From: Pelomonas nitida
GTDB taxonomy: Bacteria > Pseudomonadota > Gammaproteobacteria > Burkholderiales > Burkholderiaceae_C
Length of the DNA: 64,000 nt
Direction of reading: 5' to 3'
Assembly (NCBI RefSeq): GCF_043555975.1
Contig: NZ_JBIGIA010000001.1
Span: 310,001 to 374,000, forward strand
Part shown: piece after piece, positions 54,615-63,505 of the stretch
Position numbering within the stretch: position 1 is the stretch's first letter
How the letters are laid out: each line of letters starts with the position of its first letter
Position numbers and translations under genes: made by a program
Notes under the pieces: model-generated
Seen by the model: only the letters and a program-made list of their open reading frames with translations
The model's database searches: none
What the model was told of the DNA's origin: nothing

Positions 54615-54723
54615 GGCGGGTCCTTACTGCGGGAGCGGGGTGATGAAGGAGGCGGTGGGCGCGTTAGAGGGTGAGAGGGATTTCGGGCCGCAAGGCGGGC
54701 ATGCGGATGGCTTCCTCACCCGC

Positions 54724-56238
54724 TCAGGCCGCGACGGCGCTGAGGCCGGCCTGGCGGCGGCGCTGCGCGAGTTCTTCGGACATGCGCAGCGTGGTCTGCT
54801 TGTCGAGCTTGTTGGCCAGCAGGCTCAGCGTGCAGCCGGCGAACAGCAGGCCCACGACCAGGCTGGACGTGACGCGGTAGCCCTCCACGGCGTTGGGCGC
54901 CGAGGGCTGGGCCGTGTCGTAGCCGAAGAAGCCGGCCAGCAGCCACAGGAAGCTGGCCGAGCCCAGCGCCAGGCCGGCCTTCAGCGAGAAGCCGATGGTG
55001 GCGAACACCATGCCGGTGAAGCGGCGGCCGGTCTGCCACTCGGAGTAGTCGGCCGCGTCGGCGTACATGGCCCACATGACGGCGATGGTCGGCGCGTAGA
55101 AGACGGCGCCCAGCATGTGCAGGCCCAGCATGCCCCACACGGCCGTGGGCGGCATCAGGTAGAGCGCGCAGGACTGCAGCGCCGACAGCGCGAAGCCGGT
55201 GGCGGCCACGCTGCGCCGCCCGAAGCGCGCCGACAGCCCGGCGGTCAGCATGATGACGACGATGGTCGTGCCGAAGCCGGCCATGTTGACGATGCTGTTG
55301 AACACGTCGGCCACGTTGGAGCTGGCGAGCTGGTCGCGCGTGCCGTGGACGATGTAGCCCAGCGCATCGGCCACGCTGCCGGTGCCGGCGGGGTCGGGTG
55401 TGGTCAGGCCCAGCGCGGCGACGAAGTCGAACATCGCGGCCTTGTCCACGTAGTGGTGGTAGTAGTTGTAGTGGGCGCCGCCGCGCAGCGACAGCATGCC
55501 GAAGTTGAAGACCGTGTAGCAGACCAGCGCCAGCCATGGCGAGTTCTTCAGCAGGTCGCTGAAGTCCTGGCGCGGTGTGGCGTGCACCTCGACGATGGGC
55601 TTGATGCGCTCCTTCGTCGTGAAGAAGGTGACGAGGAAGAGCACCAGGCACAGCACGGCCCAGATCGTCATCGTGACCTGCCAGCCGTGCGCGCGGCCAT
55701 GGCCTTGCGCGAACTTGGCCACCAGCGGCAGCGTGAAGCCGCCGACGATGAACTGCGCGACGTTGACCGACACGAAGCGGTAGGCGTTGAGCTTGGTGCG
55801 TTCGTTGAGGTCGCCCGTCATGACGCCGCCCAGCGCCGAGTAGGGCATGTTGTTCATCGAGTAGAGCGTCATCAGCAGCGTGTTGGTGATGCCGGCGTAC
55901 GCGATGACCATGCCGGTGCTCCAGCCCCAGCTCGGGTCGGGCGTCGTGTAGGCCAGGATCATGACGACCGCCCAGGGCACCGACGTCCACAGCACCCAGG
56001 GGCGGAACCGGCCCCAGCGGGTGGTGGTGCGGTCGGCCAGCACGCCCATGACGGGGTCGAAGATGGCGTCCCACAGGCGCGGCCACAGCAGGATGGCCGC
56101 CGCCGTGCTGGCGGACAGGCCGAAGACGTCCGTGTAGAAGTTCAGTTGGAACAGCACCATGGACATGAAGACGAAGTTGGCGGCGGCATCACCGCAGCTG
56201 TACCCCGCCTTTTCCATGAAGGAAAGTGGTTGGCTCAT
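54724..56238 (-). CDS. GPH family sugar:cation symporter
   Basis: The 504-residue protein has 12 membrane helices and the glycoside-pentoside-hexuronide family start (FMEKAGYSCGDAAANFVFMS, LFQLNFYTDVFG) with the DPVMGVLADRTTTRWGRFRP loop. It imports sugars with Na+ or H+. Position between beta-xylosidase and xylose isomerase indicates xylose or short xylo-oligosaccharides as cargo. Confidence 0.92.
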   Translation of the reverse strand: MSQPLSFMEKAGYSCGDAAANFVFMSMVLFQLNFYTDVFGLSASTAAAILLWPRLWDAIFDPVMGVLADRTTTRWGRFRPWVLWTSVPWAVVMILAYTTPDPSWGWSTGMVIAYAGITNTLLMTLYSMNNMPYSALGGVMTGDLNERTKLNAYRFVSVNVAQFIVGGFTLPLVAKFAQGHGRAHGWQVTMTIWAVLCLVLFLVTFFTTKERIKPIVEVHATPRQDFSDLLKNSPWLALVCYTVFNFGMLSLRGGAHYNYYHHYVDKAAMFDFVAALGLTTPDPAGTGSVADALGYIVHGTRDQLASSNVADVFNSIVNMAGFGTTIVVIMLTAGLSARFGRRSVAATGFALSALQSCALYLMPPTAVWGMLGLHMLGAVFYAPTIAVMWAMYADAADYSEWQTGRRFTGMVFATIGFSLKAGLALGSASFLWLLAGFFGYDTAQPSAPNAVEGYRVTSSLVVGLLFAGCTLSLLANKLDKQTTLRMSEELAQRRRQAGLSAVAA

Positions 56239-56291
56239 TTGTCTCCTCGTGTGTCTTGAGGTCGTCGCTGCCCGTTGAGGGTCTGTGCGCG

Positions 56292-57956
56292 TCAGGGTTT
56301 GGCTTCGTAGCTCAGATAGTCGAAGTCTGCCGTCTTGCGGGTGCCGGCCAGGTCCTGGCAGGCGATGCCGATGAAATTGCCCGTGAAGCCGAAGCTGTTC
56401 GCGAAGCCGTTCAGGAAGCGCGTGGCGAACTCGTCGCTGAGCATGGCCGTGTCCAGCGCCGGGCCCAGCGGCTGCCAGGGGCTCGGCGCCTGGCGGAACT
56501 GGAACTGGTAGGTGGCGTGGCTGAACTCGACGGCCAGGTCCACCGGCCCGGCGGCCAGCGGCACCGGGGCGGCTGGCCCGGCGATCTGGCCGTCGCGGTT
56601 GACCGTGAGATAGACGACGCGCCGGCCGCTGTCGGGCTCACACGTGACGTGCAGGTAGGCATGGTTGCGGGTGTTGTAGTAGGCCACCAGGCCGGCCATC
56701 TGATGGAAGCTGTCAGGCGCGAAGTCCACGCGGGTTTCGACGCGGCAATTGAAGTGCTGCTGGCGGCGGGCGACGAGGCTTTGGTCGAACAGGCTCATCA
56801 GCGACTCGCGGCCCGTCAGCCGCAGGTGGCCCGGCCGCGCCGTCAGCGATGCCCAGCTCTCGTCGAATGGGCGGCGCAGCGAGTTCAGGTGGCCGTTGAG
56901 CACCGGGCTGTCGAAGTCGTCGCGTGCGGCCTCGGCCGGGAAGGGGTGGGGCGGCAGGTCGGGCGCGGCGGCCTGCATGCAGGGCTGCTGGCTGGCCTGG
57001 CCGCCGGGGGCGACGATTTCGGGCCAATCGTCGTCGCGCCAGCGCAGGCGCTGCAGCGCCGTTTCGCGGCCCAGCGGGCAGTGCAGGCCGGCGTAGCCGT
57101 GCTCGGGCTTGTTGTTGGCGGCGTTGGGGCCGCTCCACTCCAGCGGGCGGCCGCACAGATGGGCCATGAACCACTCGCCGCTGGCTGTCTCGACCAGGCT
57201 GGCGTGGCCGCTGCGCTGCAGGCCGTCGGTGGGCTTTTGCCAGGCGGTCAGCAGCGGATTGCCGGGCAACGTCTCGTAAGGGCCGTCGAGCTGGCGCGAG
57301 CGTGCCAGCGTCACGGCGTGTTCGTAGAAGGTGCCGCCCTCGGCCGTCAGCAGGTAGTACCAGCCGTTGCGCCGGTACAGGTGCGGGCCCTCCACGACAC
57401 CCAGCTCGGTGCCGCGGTAGATGTTCTTCACGGGGCCGACGAGGCGCTTCGCTGCGTGGTCGTACTGCTGCAGCAGGATGCCGTTGAAGTGGTGTTTGCC
57501 GGGCCAGTGCGTCCACTGCTGGTTGAGTAGCCAGTGGCGGCCGTCCTCGTCGTGGAAGAGGCTGGGGTCGAAGCCAGAGCTGTTCAGGTAGACGGGTTCG
57601 CTCCAGGGGCCGTCGATGCTGGGCGCCGTGATGAGGTAGTTGTGCGTGTCCTTGAAGGCGCCGATGGTGGAGCGGACATCGGTGTAGATGAGCCAGAACA
57701 GCCCTTGCGAATAGCTCAGGCAGGGCGCCCAGACGCCGGCGGAATCGGGGTGGCCGGTCAGGTCGAGCTGGCTGGTGCGCGTGACGGCATAGCTGTGGTG
57801 GCGCCAGTGAACGAGGTCGCGCGAGTGGTGGATGCGCACGCCTGGCCACCACTCGAAGGTGGAGGTGGCGATGTAGTAGTCGTCACCGCCGGCACCGGGC
57901 ACGCGGCAGATGGAGGGGTCGGCGTGGAAGCCCGGCAGGATGGGGTTGGCAATCAT
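56292..57956 (-). CDS. xynB: Glycoside hydrolase family 43 beta-xylosidase
   Basis: The 554-residue protein has no signal peptide. The five-bladed GH43 propeller carries the general base D13 (HADPS), the pKa-modulating D130 (GFDPSLFHD) and the acid E189 (VVEGPHLYRR), followed by a beta-sandwich domain of the XynB type (YNTRNHAYLHVTCEPDSGRR). It releases xylose from the ends of xylo-oligosaccharides, probably in the cytoplasm. Some relatives also have arabinofuranosidase activity. First gene of the minus-strand xylose operon. Confidence 0.93.
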   Translation of the reverse strand: MIANPILPGFHADPSICRVPGAGGDDYYIATSTFEWWPGVRIHHSRDLVHWRHHSYAVTRTSQLDLTGHPDSAGVWAPCLSYSQGLFWLIYTDVRSTIGAFKDTHNYLITAPSIDGPWSEPVYLNSSGFDPSLFHDEDGRHWLLNQQWTHWPGKHHFNGILLQQYDHAAKRLVGPVKNIYRGTELGVVEGPHLYRRNGWYYLLTAEGGTFYEHAVTLARSRQLDGPYETLPGNPLLTAWQKPTDGLQRSGHASLVETASGEWFMAHLCGRPLEWSGPNAANNKPEHGYAGLHCPLGRETALQRLRWRDDDWPEIVAPGGQASQQPCMQAAAPDLPPHPFPAEAARDDFDSPVLNGHLNSLRRPFDESWASLTARPGHLRLTGRESLMSLFDQSLVARRQQHFNCRVETRVDFAPDSFHQMAGLVAYYNTRNHAYLHVTCEPDSGRRVVYLTVNRDGQIAGPAAPVPLAAGPVDLAVEFSHATYQFQFRQAPSPWQPLGPALDTAMLSDEFATRFLNGFANSFGFTGNFIGIACQDLAGTRKTADFDYLSYEAKP

Positions 57957-58040
57957 CGTGAGGTGAGGCGGTCAGGCGTCGCGTGGGCGCAAGGCGTGTG
58001 GGTCTGGGCGGGGCGATCGACAGCGGATGTTGGGTGGTAT

Positions 58041-58054
58041 TGGTAGCGCTAGCG
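58041..58054. promoter_or_regulatory. LacI-type operator, site 1
   Basis: TGGTAGCGCTAGCG contains the perfect palindrome TAGCGCTA (58044-58051), about 85 bases upstream of the GH43 start. The central CG and the flanking TGGT resemble operators of LacI-family sugar repressors. The same core recurs at 58188. Confidence 0.7.
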
Positions 58055-58183
58055 AAGAGATCCCCGGCGCAACTGCTCGCCGCGAATAGGGCGGCGGGTG
58101 CACCGCATGAAAGGGTGGAATCAGGAGAAGGCCTCTTGGAAAAAGCCGCCACGCTCAGGGTAGGGCGCGGCTTGTGCGAATGA

Positions 58184-58200
58184 AATGTAGCGCTACCATT
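58184..58200. promoter_or_regulatory. LacI-type operator, site 2
   Basis: AATGTAGCGCTACCATT contains GTAGCGCTAC, a perfect 10-base palindrome sharing its TAGCGCTA core with 58044-58051. It lies about 60 bases before the GH67 ATG. The two cores are 144 bases apart centre to centre, so looping by a tetrameric repressor is possible. The intervening 302-base region between GH43 and GH67 has no gene. Confidence 0.75.
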
Positions 58201-58258
58201 TGGCATCGCGCAAGCCGGGAAATCGCCCATGCAGGCGGGCCGGGCGCCAGGAGATGGA

Positions 58259-60394
58259 ATGAACGACAGGTTTCGAGCGCTGGTGCTGGCCCTGTGCCTG
58301 GCGCTGCTGCCGGCGTGGGCGCTGGCCGAGGACGGCCATGAACTCTGGCTGCGCTACCGACCGCTGACCGGCGCGGCGCAGGCCCGCCTGCTGGCCGAGG
58401 CGAGAGAGGTCGTGCCGCTCGCGGCGCCGTCGCCGACGCTGCAGGCGGCCGTGCAGGAATTGCGGCGCGGCATTGCCGGGTTGGCGGGCCGCGAGCCGGC
58501 GCTCACGTCACGTCTGCGCGCGGGTGCCTTGGTGTTGGTGACGCGCAGCCAGGCGCCGCCCGGGCTGGTGCTGCCCTGGAGCGAGCTGGGGGCGGAGGGC
58601 TATGTGCTGCGCCGCGTGCACCTGCGGGGCCAGGCGGTGACAGTCATCGCCGCCAACGGCGATCTGGGCCTGCTGTACGGCAGCTTCGCGTGGCTGCGGG
58701 CGGTGCAGACGGGGGCGCACCCCGCTCATGTCGACACGCAGTCGGCGCCTCGCATCGGCCTGCGCCTCTTGAACCACTGGGACAACCTGGATCGCCATGT
58801 CGAGCGCGGCTATGCGGGCGCGTCGCTGTGGGACTGGTGGAAGCTGCCGGACATCCTGGACCCGCGTTACGTGGACTACGCGCGCGCCAACGCGTCGCTG
58901 GGGCTGAACGGCGCGGTGCTGAACAACGTCAACGCCAAGGCCGACTCGCTGACCGCGCCCTTCATCGCCAAGGCAGCCGCACTCGCGGCCGTGTTCCGCC
59001 CGTATGGCGTGCGCGTCTATCTGTCGGCGCGGTTCTCGGCGCCGGTGGAGCTGGGCGGCCTGCCGACGGCCGACCCGCTGGACCCGGCCGTGCGGGCCTG
59101 GTGGCAGGTCAAGGCGGACGAGATCTACCGCGCCATGCCGGACTTCGGTGGCTTTCTCGTCAAGGCCAACTCCGAGGGCCAGCCCGGCCCGCAGGACTAC
59201 GGCCGCAGCCACGCCGATGGCGCCAACATGCTGGCGCAAGCCCTGGCACCACATGGCGGCGTCGTGCTGTGGCGAGCCTTCGTCTATGCGGCCGACGCGA
59301 GCGACCGCGCCGGGCAGGCGTTCGCGGAGTTCCAGCCGCTGGACGGTCGCTTCGCGCCCAACGTCATCGTGCAGGTGAAGAACGGCCCCATCGACTTCCA
59401 GCCGCGCGAGCCCTTTCACCCGCTGTTCGGTGCCATGCCGCGCACGCCGCTGGCGCTGGAACTGCAGATCACCAAGGAGTACCTCGGCTTCTCCACGCAT
59501 CTGGTGCACCTCGGCCCGCTGTTCCAGGAGGTGCTGCGCGCCGACACGGGGCAGGGCGGCACGGTGGCACGGGTCGTCGACGGTACCTTGCACGGCCAGC
59601 GCGTGACGGCCATCGCGGGTGTGGCCAACACGGGAGCGGACCGCAACTGGTGCGGCTCGCACTTCGACCAGGCCAACTGGTATGCCTTCGGCCGCCTGGC
59701 CTGGGACCCCGACCAGGACGCCCGCACCGTCGCTCGCGACTGGGTGGCGCAGACCTTCACCGCGCAGCCAGCGGCGCGCGACGCCATCGTGCAGATGATG
59801 CTGGCGTCGCGTGAGGCAGTGGTGGACTACATGACGCCGCTGGGCCTGCACCACCTGATGGCCACCGGGCACCACCACGGCCCCGGCCCCTGGGTCGACG
59901 ATCTGGCGCGCGCCGACTGGAACCCGACCTACTTCCACCGGGCCGGGCGTGACGGCATCGGCTTCGACCGCACGGCCACGGGCAGCAACGCCGTGGCGCA
60001 GTACGCCGCGCCGGTGGCGCAGCGCTGGGCCGACCCGCGCACGACGCCGCCCGAGCTGCTGCTGTGGTTTCACCACCTGCCGTGGGATTACGGCATGCCG
60101 TCGGGCCGCACGCTGTGGGCGGAACTCATCGCGCGCTACGACCGTGGCGTCGCGACGGTGGAAGACATGGCGCGGCGCTGGCAGGCGCTGAAGCCTGACG
60201 TCGACGCGGAGCGGCATGCCGACGTGGCCGCCCACCTGGCCGTGCAGCTGCGCGAGGCGCGCTGGTGGCGCGATGCTTGCATTGCCTACTTTCAGTCGGT
60301 CTCGGGCCTGCCTTTGCCGGCGGGCACGCGACCGCCGGGGCTGGACTTGGCGGCCTACAAAGCTTTGCACTTCGGCTTCGCGCCGGGGCGTTGA
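58259..60394 (+). CDS. aguA: Glycoside hydrolase family 67 alpha-glucuronidase
   Basis: About 711 residues from the ATG at 58259, with AGGAGATGGA just upstream and a signal peptide (MNDRFRALVLALCLALLPAW..). GH67 landmarks include LLNHWDNLDRHVERGYAG, the catalytic-acid region VKANSEGQPGPQDYGR, VQVKNGPIDFQPREP, LELQITKEYLG and DRNWCGSHFDQANWY. It removes 4-O-methyl-glucuronosyl groups from the non-reducing end of aldouronic acids. It is predicted periplasmic and divergent from the GH43 operon. Confidence 0.95.
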   Translation: MNDRFRALVLALCLALLPAWALAEDGHELWLRYRPLTGAAQARLLAEAREVVPLAAPSPTLQAAVQELRRGIAGLAGREPALTSRLRAGALVLVTRSQAPPGLVLPWSELGAEGYVLRRVHLRGQAVTVIAANGDLGLLYGSFAWLRAVQTGAHPAHVDTQSAPRIGLRLLNHWDNLDRHVERGYAGASLWDWWKLPDILDPRYVDYARANASLGLNGAVLNNVNAKADSLTAPFIAKAAALAAVFRPYGVRVYLSARFSAPVELGGLPTADPLDPAVRAWWQVKADEIYRAMPDFGGFLVKANSEGQPGPQDYGRSHADGANMLAQALAPHGGVVLWRAFVYAADASDRAGQAFAEFQPLDGRFAPNVIVQVKNGPIDFQPREPFHPLFGAMPRTPLALELQITKEYLGFSTHLVHLGPLFQEVLRADTGQGGTVARVVDGTLHGQRVTAIAGVANTGADRNWCGSHFDQANWYAFGRLAWDPDQDARTVARDWVAQTFTAQPAARDAIVQMMLASREAVVDYMTPLGLHHLMATGHHHGPGPWVDDLARADWNPTYFHRAGRDGIGFDRTATGSNAVAQYAAPVAQRWADPRTTPPELLLWFHHLPWDYGMPSGRTLWAELIARYDRGVATVEDMARRWQALKPDVDAERHADVAAHLAVQLREARWWRDACIAYFQSVSGLPLPAGTRPPGLDLAAYKALHFGFAPGR

Positions 60395-60489
60395 ACGACA
60401 GGGCACGCCATGACCATGATGGACAATGAACAGAGCGGTGGCGCTGCGCGCGCCGGCCGCCTAAGAACAATGAAGATTCGAGGTGCAGA

Positions 60490-61572
60490 TTGAAGCCAAA
60501 CGTGCGCAAGGGGCGTAGCACCAAGGCCGCAACCATCGCCGATGTGGCCAGTCTGGCGGGGGTTTCGCCGATGACGGTGTCTCGCGTCGTCAACGGCGAA
60601 CAGAACGTGCGCCACGGCACCCGAGACAAGGTTCAGGCCGCGATCACCGCGTTGAACTACATGCCGAATCAGGCGGCACGCCGGCTGGCGGGCTCCGAGC
60701 CCATCCGCATCGGCATGCTCTACATCGACCCGACGGCGGGTTATCTCAACGAGTTCCTCATCGGCCTGCTGAACAAGGCCAGCCTGCGCCATGTGCAACT
60801 GGTCGTGCAGCGCTGCGACGCGGCGCGCGCGGGCGAGGAGGCCCCGGTGGCCGAGATGATCGCCAACGGCATCGACGGCCTCATCCTGCCGCCGCCGTTC
60901 TGCGACTCGCAGCCGCTGCTCACGCTCGTCGCCGAGACCGACACGCCGGCCGTCGTCGTCTCCAGCGGCGTGCCGCCCGAACAGGTCTGCGCCGTCGGCA
61001 TCGACGACTACCAGGCCGCCTACGAGATGACGCGCCACCTGTTGACGCTGGGCCACCACCGCCTGGGCTTCATCATCGGCGACCCCTACCAGAGCAGCAG
61101 CGCGCGCCGCCTCGCCGGCTTTCGCGCCGCGATGCGCGACGCGGGGCTGAACATCGCCGACGAGGAGGTCGTCGCCCAGGGCATGTTCACCTACCGTTCG
61201 GGGCTGGACGCTGCGGAGGGCTTGCTGTCGCAGGAGCAGCGCCCGACGGCCATCTTTGCCAGCAACGACGACATGGCGGCGGCCACCGTGGCCATTGCCC
61301 ATCGGCTGGGCCTGGATGTGCCCAGCGACCTCACCGTCGTTGGCTTCGACGATGCGCCGCTGGCCACGACAATCTGGCCTGAACTGACCACCGTGCGCCA
61401 GCCCATCATGGAGATGGCTGGGGCTGCGGTGGACCTGCTGGTGCGACACATCCGTGCGCGCCGCAGTGGCGAGCCATTGCCCTGCGAGCATGAGCTCAAG
61501 GATTTCGAACTGGTCCGACGCCAGTCCGACGCGGCACCCCGTCTTCGCCCGCCCTTGCGCAAGGGCGGCTGA
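60490..61572 (+). CDS. LacI family transcriptional regulator
   Basis: The 360-residue protein starts at a TTG (60490) with AGGTG upstream; no better in-frame start precedes the helix-turn-helix. The DNA-binding domain reads ATIADVASLAGVSPMTVSRV with the hinge helix NQAARRLAG. The periplasmic-binding-protein-like effector domain contains NGIDGLILPPPF and AIFASNDDMAAATVAIA. It is GntR/LacI-like in its effector domain. It probably binds the two TAGCGCTA palindromes and is released by glucuronate, aldouronate or xylose. Confidence 0.93.
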   Translation: MKPNVRKGRSTKAATIADVASLAGVSPMTVSRVVNGEQNVRHGTRDKVQAAITALNYMPNQAARRLAGSEPIRIGMLYIDPTAGYLNEFLIGLLNKASLRHVQLVVQRCDAARAGEEAPVAEMIANGIDGLILPPPFCDSQPLLTLVAETDTPAVVVSSGVPPEQVCAVGIDDYQAAYEMTRHLLTLGHHRLGFIIGDPYQSSSARRLAGFRAAMRDAGLNIADEEVVAQGMFTYRSGLDAAEGLLSQEQRPTAIFASNDDMAAATVAIAHRLGLDVPSDLTVVGFDDAPLATTIWPELTTVRQPIMEMAGAAVDLLVRHIRARRSGEPLPCEHELKDFELVRRQSDAAPRLRPPLRKGG

Positions 61573-61621
61573 CGCGCGACAAAACTTCTATTTCGAGGCC
61601 CGACGCCGGGCCACAGACCCT

Positions 61622-62452
61622 ATGGAACAACTGACTGGATTGCATTTCAACCGGCTGCTGCTGACGGGCGCCGCTGGCACCCTGGGGCGCATGCTGCGCC
61701 CGCGGCTGAAGCGTTATTGCCAGACGCTGCGCGTCTCGGACATCGCGGCCATGGACCCCGCCGCCGAGGGCGAGGAAGTGGTCGTCGCGCGGCTCGAGGA
61801 CGAGGCCGCGATGTACGAGCTGCTGCGCGGCGTGGACGCCGTGCTGCACTTCGGCGGCGTCTCCATCGAGAAGCCGTTCAGCACCGTGCTGCCAGCCAAC
61901 ATCGTCGGCGCGTACAACCTGTATGAAGCCGCGCGCCGGCACGGGACGAAGCGCATCATCGTCGCCAGTTCCAACCACGTGACGGGCTTCTATGGCCAGG
62001 GCGAGACCATTCCGGCCCATGTCGTGCCGCGCCCCGACAGCTACTACGGCCTGTCCAAGGCGTTCGGCGAGAACCTCGCGCAGTTCTATTTCGACCGTCA
62101 CGGGCTGGAGACCGTCAGCGTGCGCATCGGCTCCTGCGTGCCCGCGCCCGAAGATCGCCGCCACCTGTCGAGCTGGCTGAGCCACGACGACCTGGAGCGG
62201 CTGCTCGTCGCCGCGTTGAGTGCGCCGGTGGTCGGCCACAGCATCGTGTACGGCGTCAGCGATAACCGCACGACCTGGTGGCACAACGACCAGAGCCGGC
62301 ACGTGGGCTACCGCCCGCAGGACAGTTCCGAGCCGTGGCGTGCGGCCATCGAGGCCAAGCAGCCGCTGGTCAACCCGAAGCGCCCCGAGGCGCGCTACCA
62401 GGGCGGCGCCTTCGTCACGCTGGGCCCGTTCCCGTTCGCCGGGCAGGAATGA
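61622..62452 (+). CDS. udh: Uronate dehydrogenase
   Basis: About 276 residues from the ATG at 61622. It is a short-chain dehydrogenase of the extended type with NAD motif LLTGAAGTLGRMLRP, LHFGGVSIEKPF, the Ser and the YxxxK pair in IIVASSNHVTGFYG and DSYYGLSKAFGE, and RIGSCVPAPEDRRHLSSWLS, which matches known uronate dehydrogenases. It oxidises D-glucuronate or D-galacturonate to an aldarolactone with NAD+. Its stop overlaps the lactonase ATG. Confidence 0.92.
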   Translation: MEQLTGLHFNRLLLTGAAGTLGRMLRPRLKRYCQTLRVSDIAAMDPAAEGEEVVVARLEDEAAMYELLRGVDAVLHFGGVSIEKPFSTVLPANIVGAYNLYEAARRHGTKRIIVASSNHVTGFYGQGETIPAHVVPRPDSYYGLSKAFGENLAQFYFDRHGLETVSVRIGSCVPAPEDRRHLSSWLSHDDLERLLVAALSAPVVGHSIVYGVSDNRTTWWHNDQSRHVGYRPQDSSEPWRAAIEAKQPLVNPKRPEARYQGGAFVTLGPFPFAGQE

Positions 62453-63435
62453 GCATGAGCCACGAGCGCGGTCCCCGCATCCCCTTCCAGCCTGCGGCGC
62501 GGTTGCCCGATGCCGCCTTCGAAATCCTCGCGCCCGAGGGGCGCGAGCTGCGGCTGTTCTCGGCCTGTGTGGAGCAACTCGCCACCGGCCTGCAGTGGGC
62601 CGAAGGCCCGGTGTGGTTCGGTGACGGCCGTTATCTGCTGGTGTCTGACATCCCCAATGACCGCATCCTGCGTTGGGACGATTGCAGCGGCGCGGTGAGC
62701 GTGTTCCGCCAGCCCAGCGGCAACGCCAACGGCCATGCACGCGATGCGCAGGGCCGGCTGGTCAGCTGCGAGCACCTGGGCCGGCGCGTGACGCGCACGG
62801 AGTTCGACGGCCGTGTGACCGTGCTGGCTGACCGTTATGACGGCAAGCCGTTGAACTCGCCCAATGACATCACCTGCGGGCCCGACGGCGGCATCTGGTT
62901 CACGGACCCCGACTTCGGTATCCATGGCGACTGGGAAGGTGCGCCGGCGACTCGTGAGCAGCTGCACGGCGTCTACCGGATTGCCCCGGACACCGGTGAG
63001 CTCACGCGTGTGCTCGACGACCTCGCCGGCCCCAACGGGCTGGCCTTCACACCCGACGGCAAGCGGCTGCTGGTGGTGGAGAGCCGCGCGCAGCCGCATC
63101 GGCTGATCTGGAGCTACGCGGTGGATGGCGCGACGCTCAGCGACAAGCGCCTGCTCATCGACGCGCAAGGGTATGGCGCGCTGGACGGCATCGCGCTGGA
63201 CACGCAGGGCCGCATCTGGTGTGGCTTCGGCGGTGGTGGCCAGCCGGACGCCGACCCGGCGCAGCTCGACGGCGTGCGCGTCTACAGCGCCGAGGGCAAG
63301 CCGTTGGCCCACATCCACCTGCCTGAACGCTGCGCGAACCTGTGCTTCGGCGGCGCCAAGGGCAACCGGCTCTTCATGGCGAGCAGCCACTCGCTGTATG
63401 CGCTGTACGTGAACGCGCGGGGCGCCGTGCGGTGA
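62449..63435 (+). CDS. SMP-30/gluconolaconase-type lactonase
   Basis: About 328 residues from the ATG at 62449, overlapping the udh stop as ATGA; a second ATG two codons on is possible. It is a six-bladed propeller with the metal ligands of the family: Glu in WAEGPVWFGDG, Asn in LNSPNDITCGPDGGIWF, Asn in AGPNGLAFTPDG and Asp in LDGIALDTQGRIWCGF. Coupled to udh, it most likely hydrolyses glucaro- or galactarolactone to the aldarate. Family members with this role have been called UxuL. Confidence 0.9.
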   Translation: MSMSHERGPRIPFQPAARLPDAAFEILAPEGRELRLFSACVEQLATGLQWAEGPVWFGDGRYLLVSDIPNDRILRWDDCSGAVSVFRQPSGNANGHARDAQGRLVSCEHLGRRVTRTEFDGRVTVLADRYDGKPLNSPNDITCGPDGGIWFTDPDFGIHGDWEGAPATREQLHGVYRIAPDTGELTRVLDDLAGPNGLAFTPDGKRLLVVESRAQPHRLIWSYAVDGATLSDKRLLIDAQGYGALDGIALDTQGRIWCGFGGGGQPDADPAQLDGVRVYSAEGKPLAHIHLPERCANLCFGGAKGNRLFMASSHSLYALYVNARGAVR

Positions 63436-63505
63436 CGGACTTGCAGGGCCCGGGCTGGCGGCAGCATCAGCATGCCGCCGCGCGTGGGCCCGGGATGGCC
63501 CCGGC

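Noticed and set aside
58508..60406. 632-codon minus-strand frame over the GH67 gene
   Set aside because: Shadow frame; GH67 catalytic motifs are on the plus strand.
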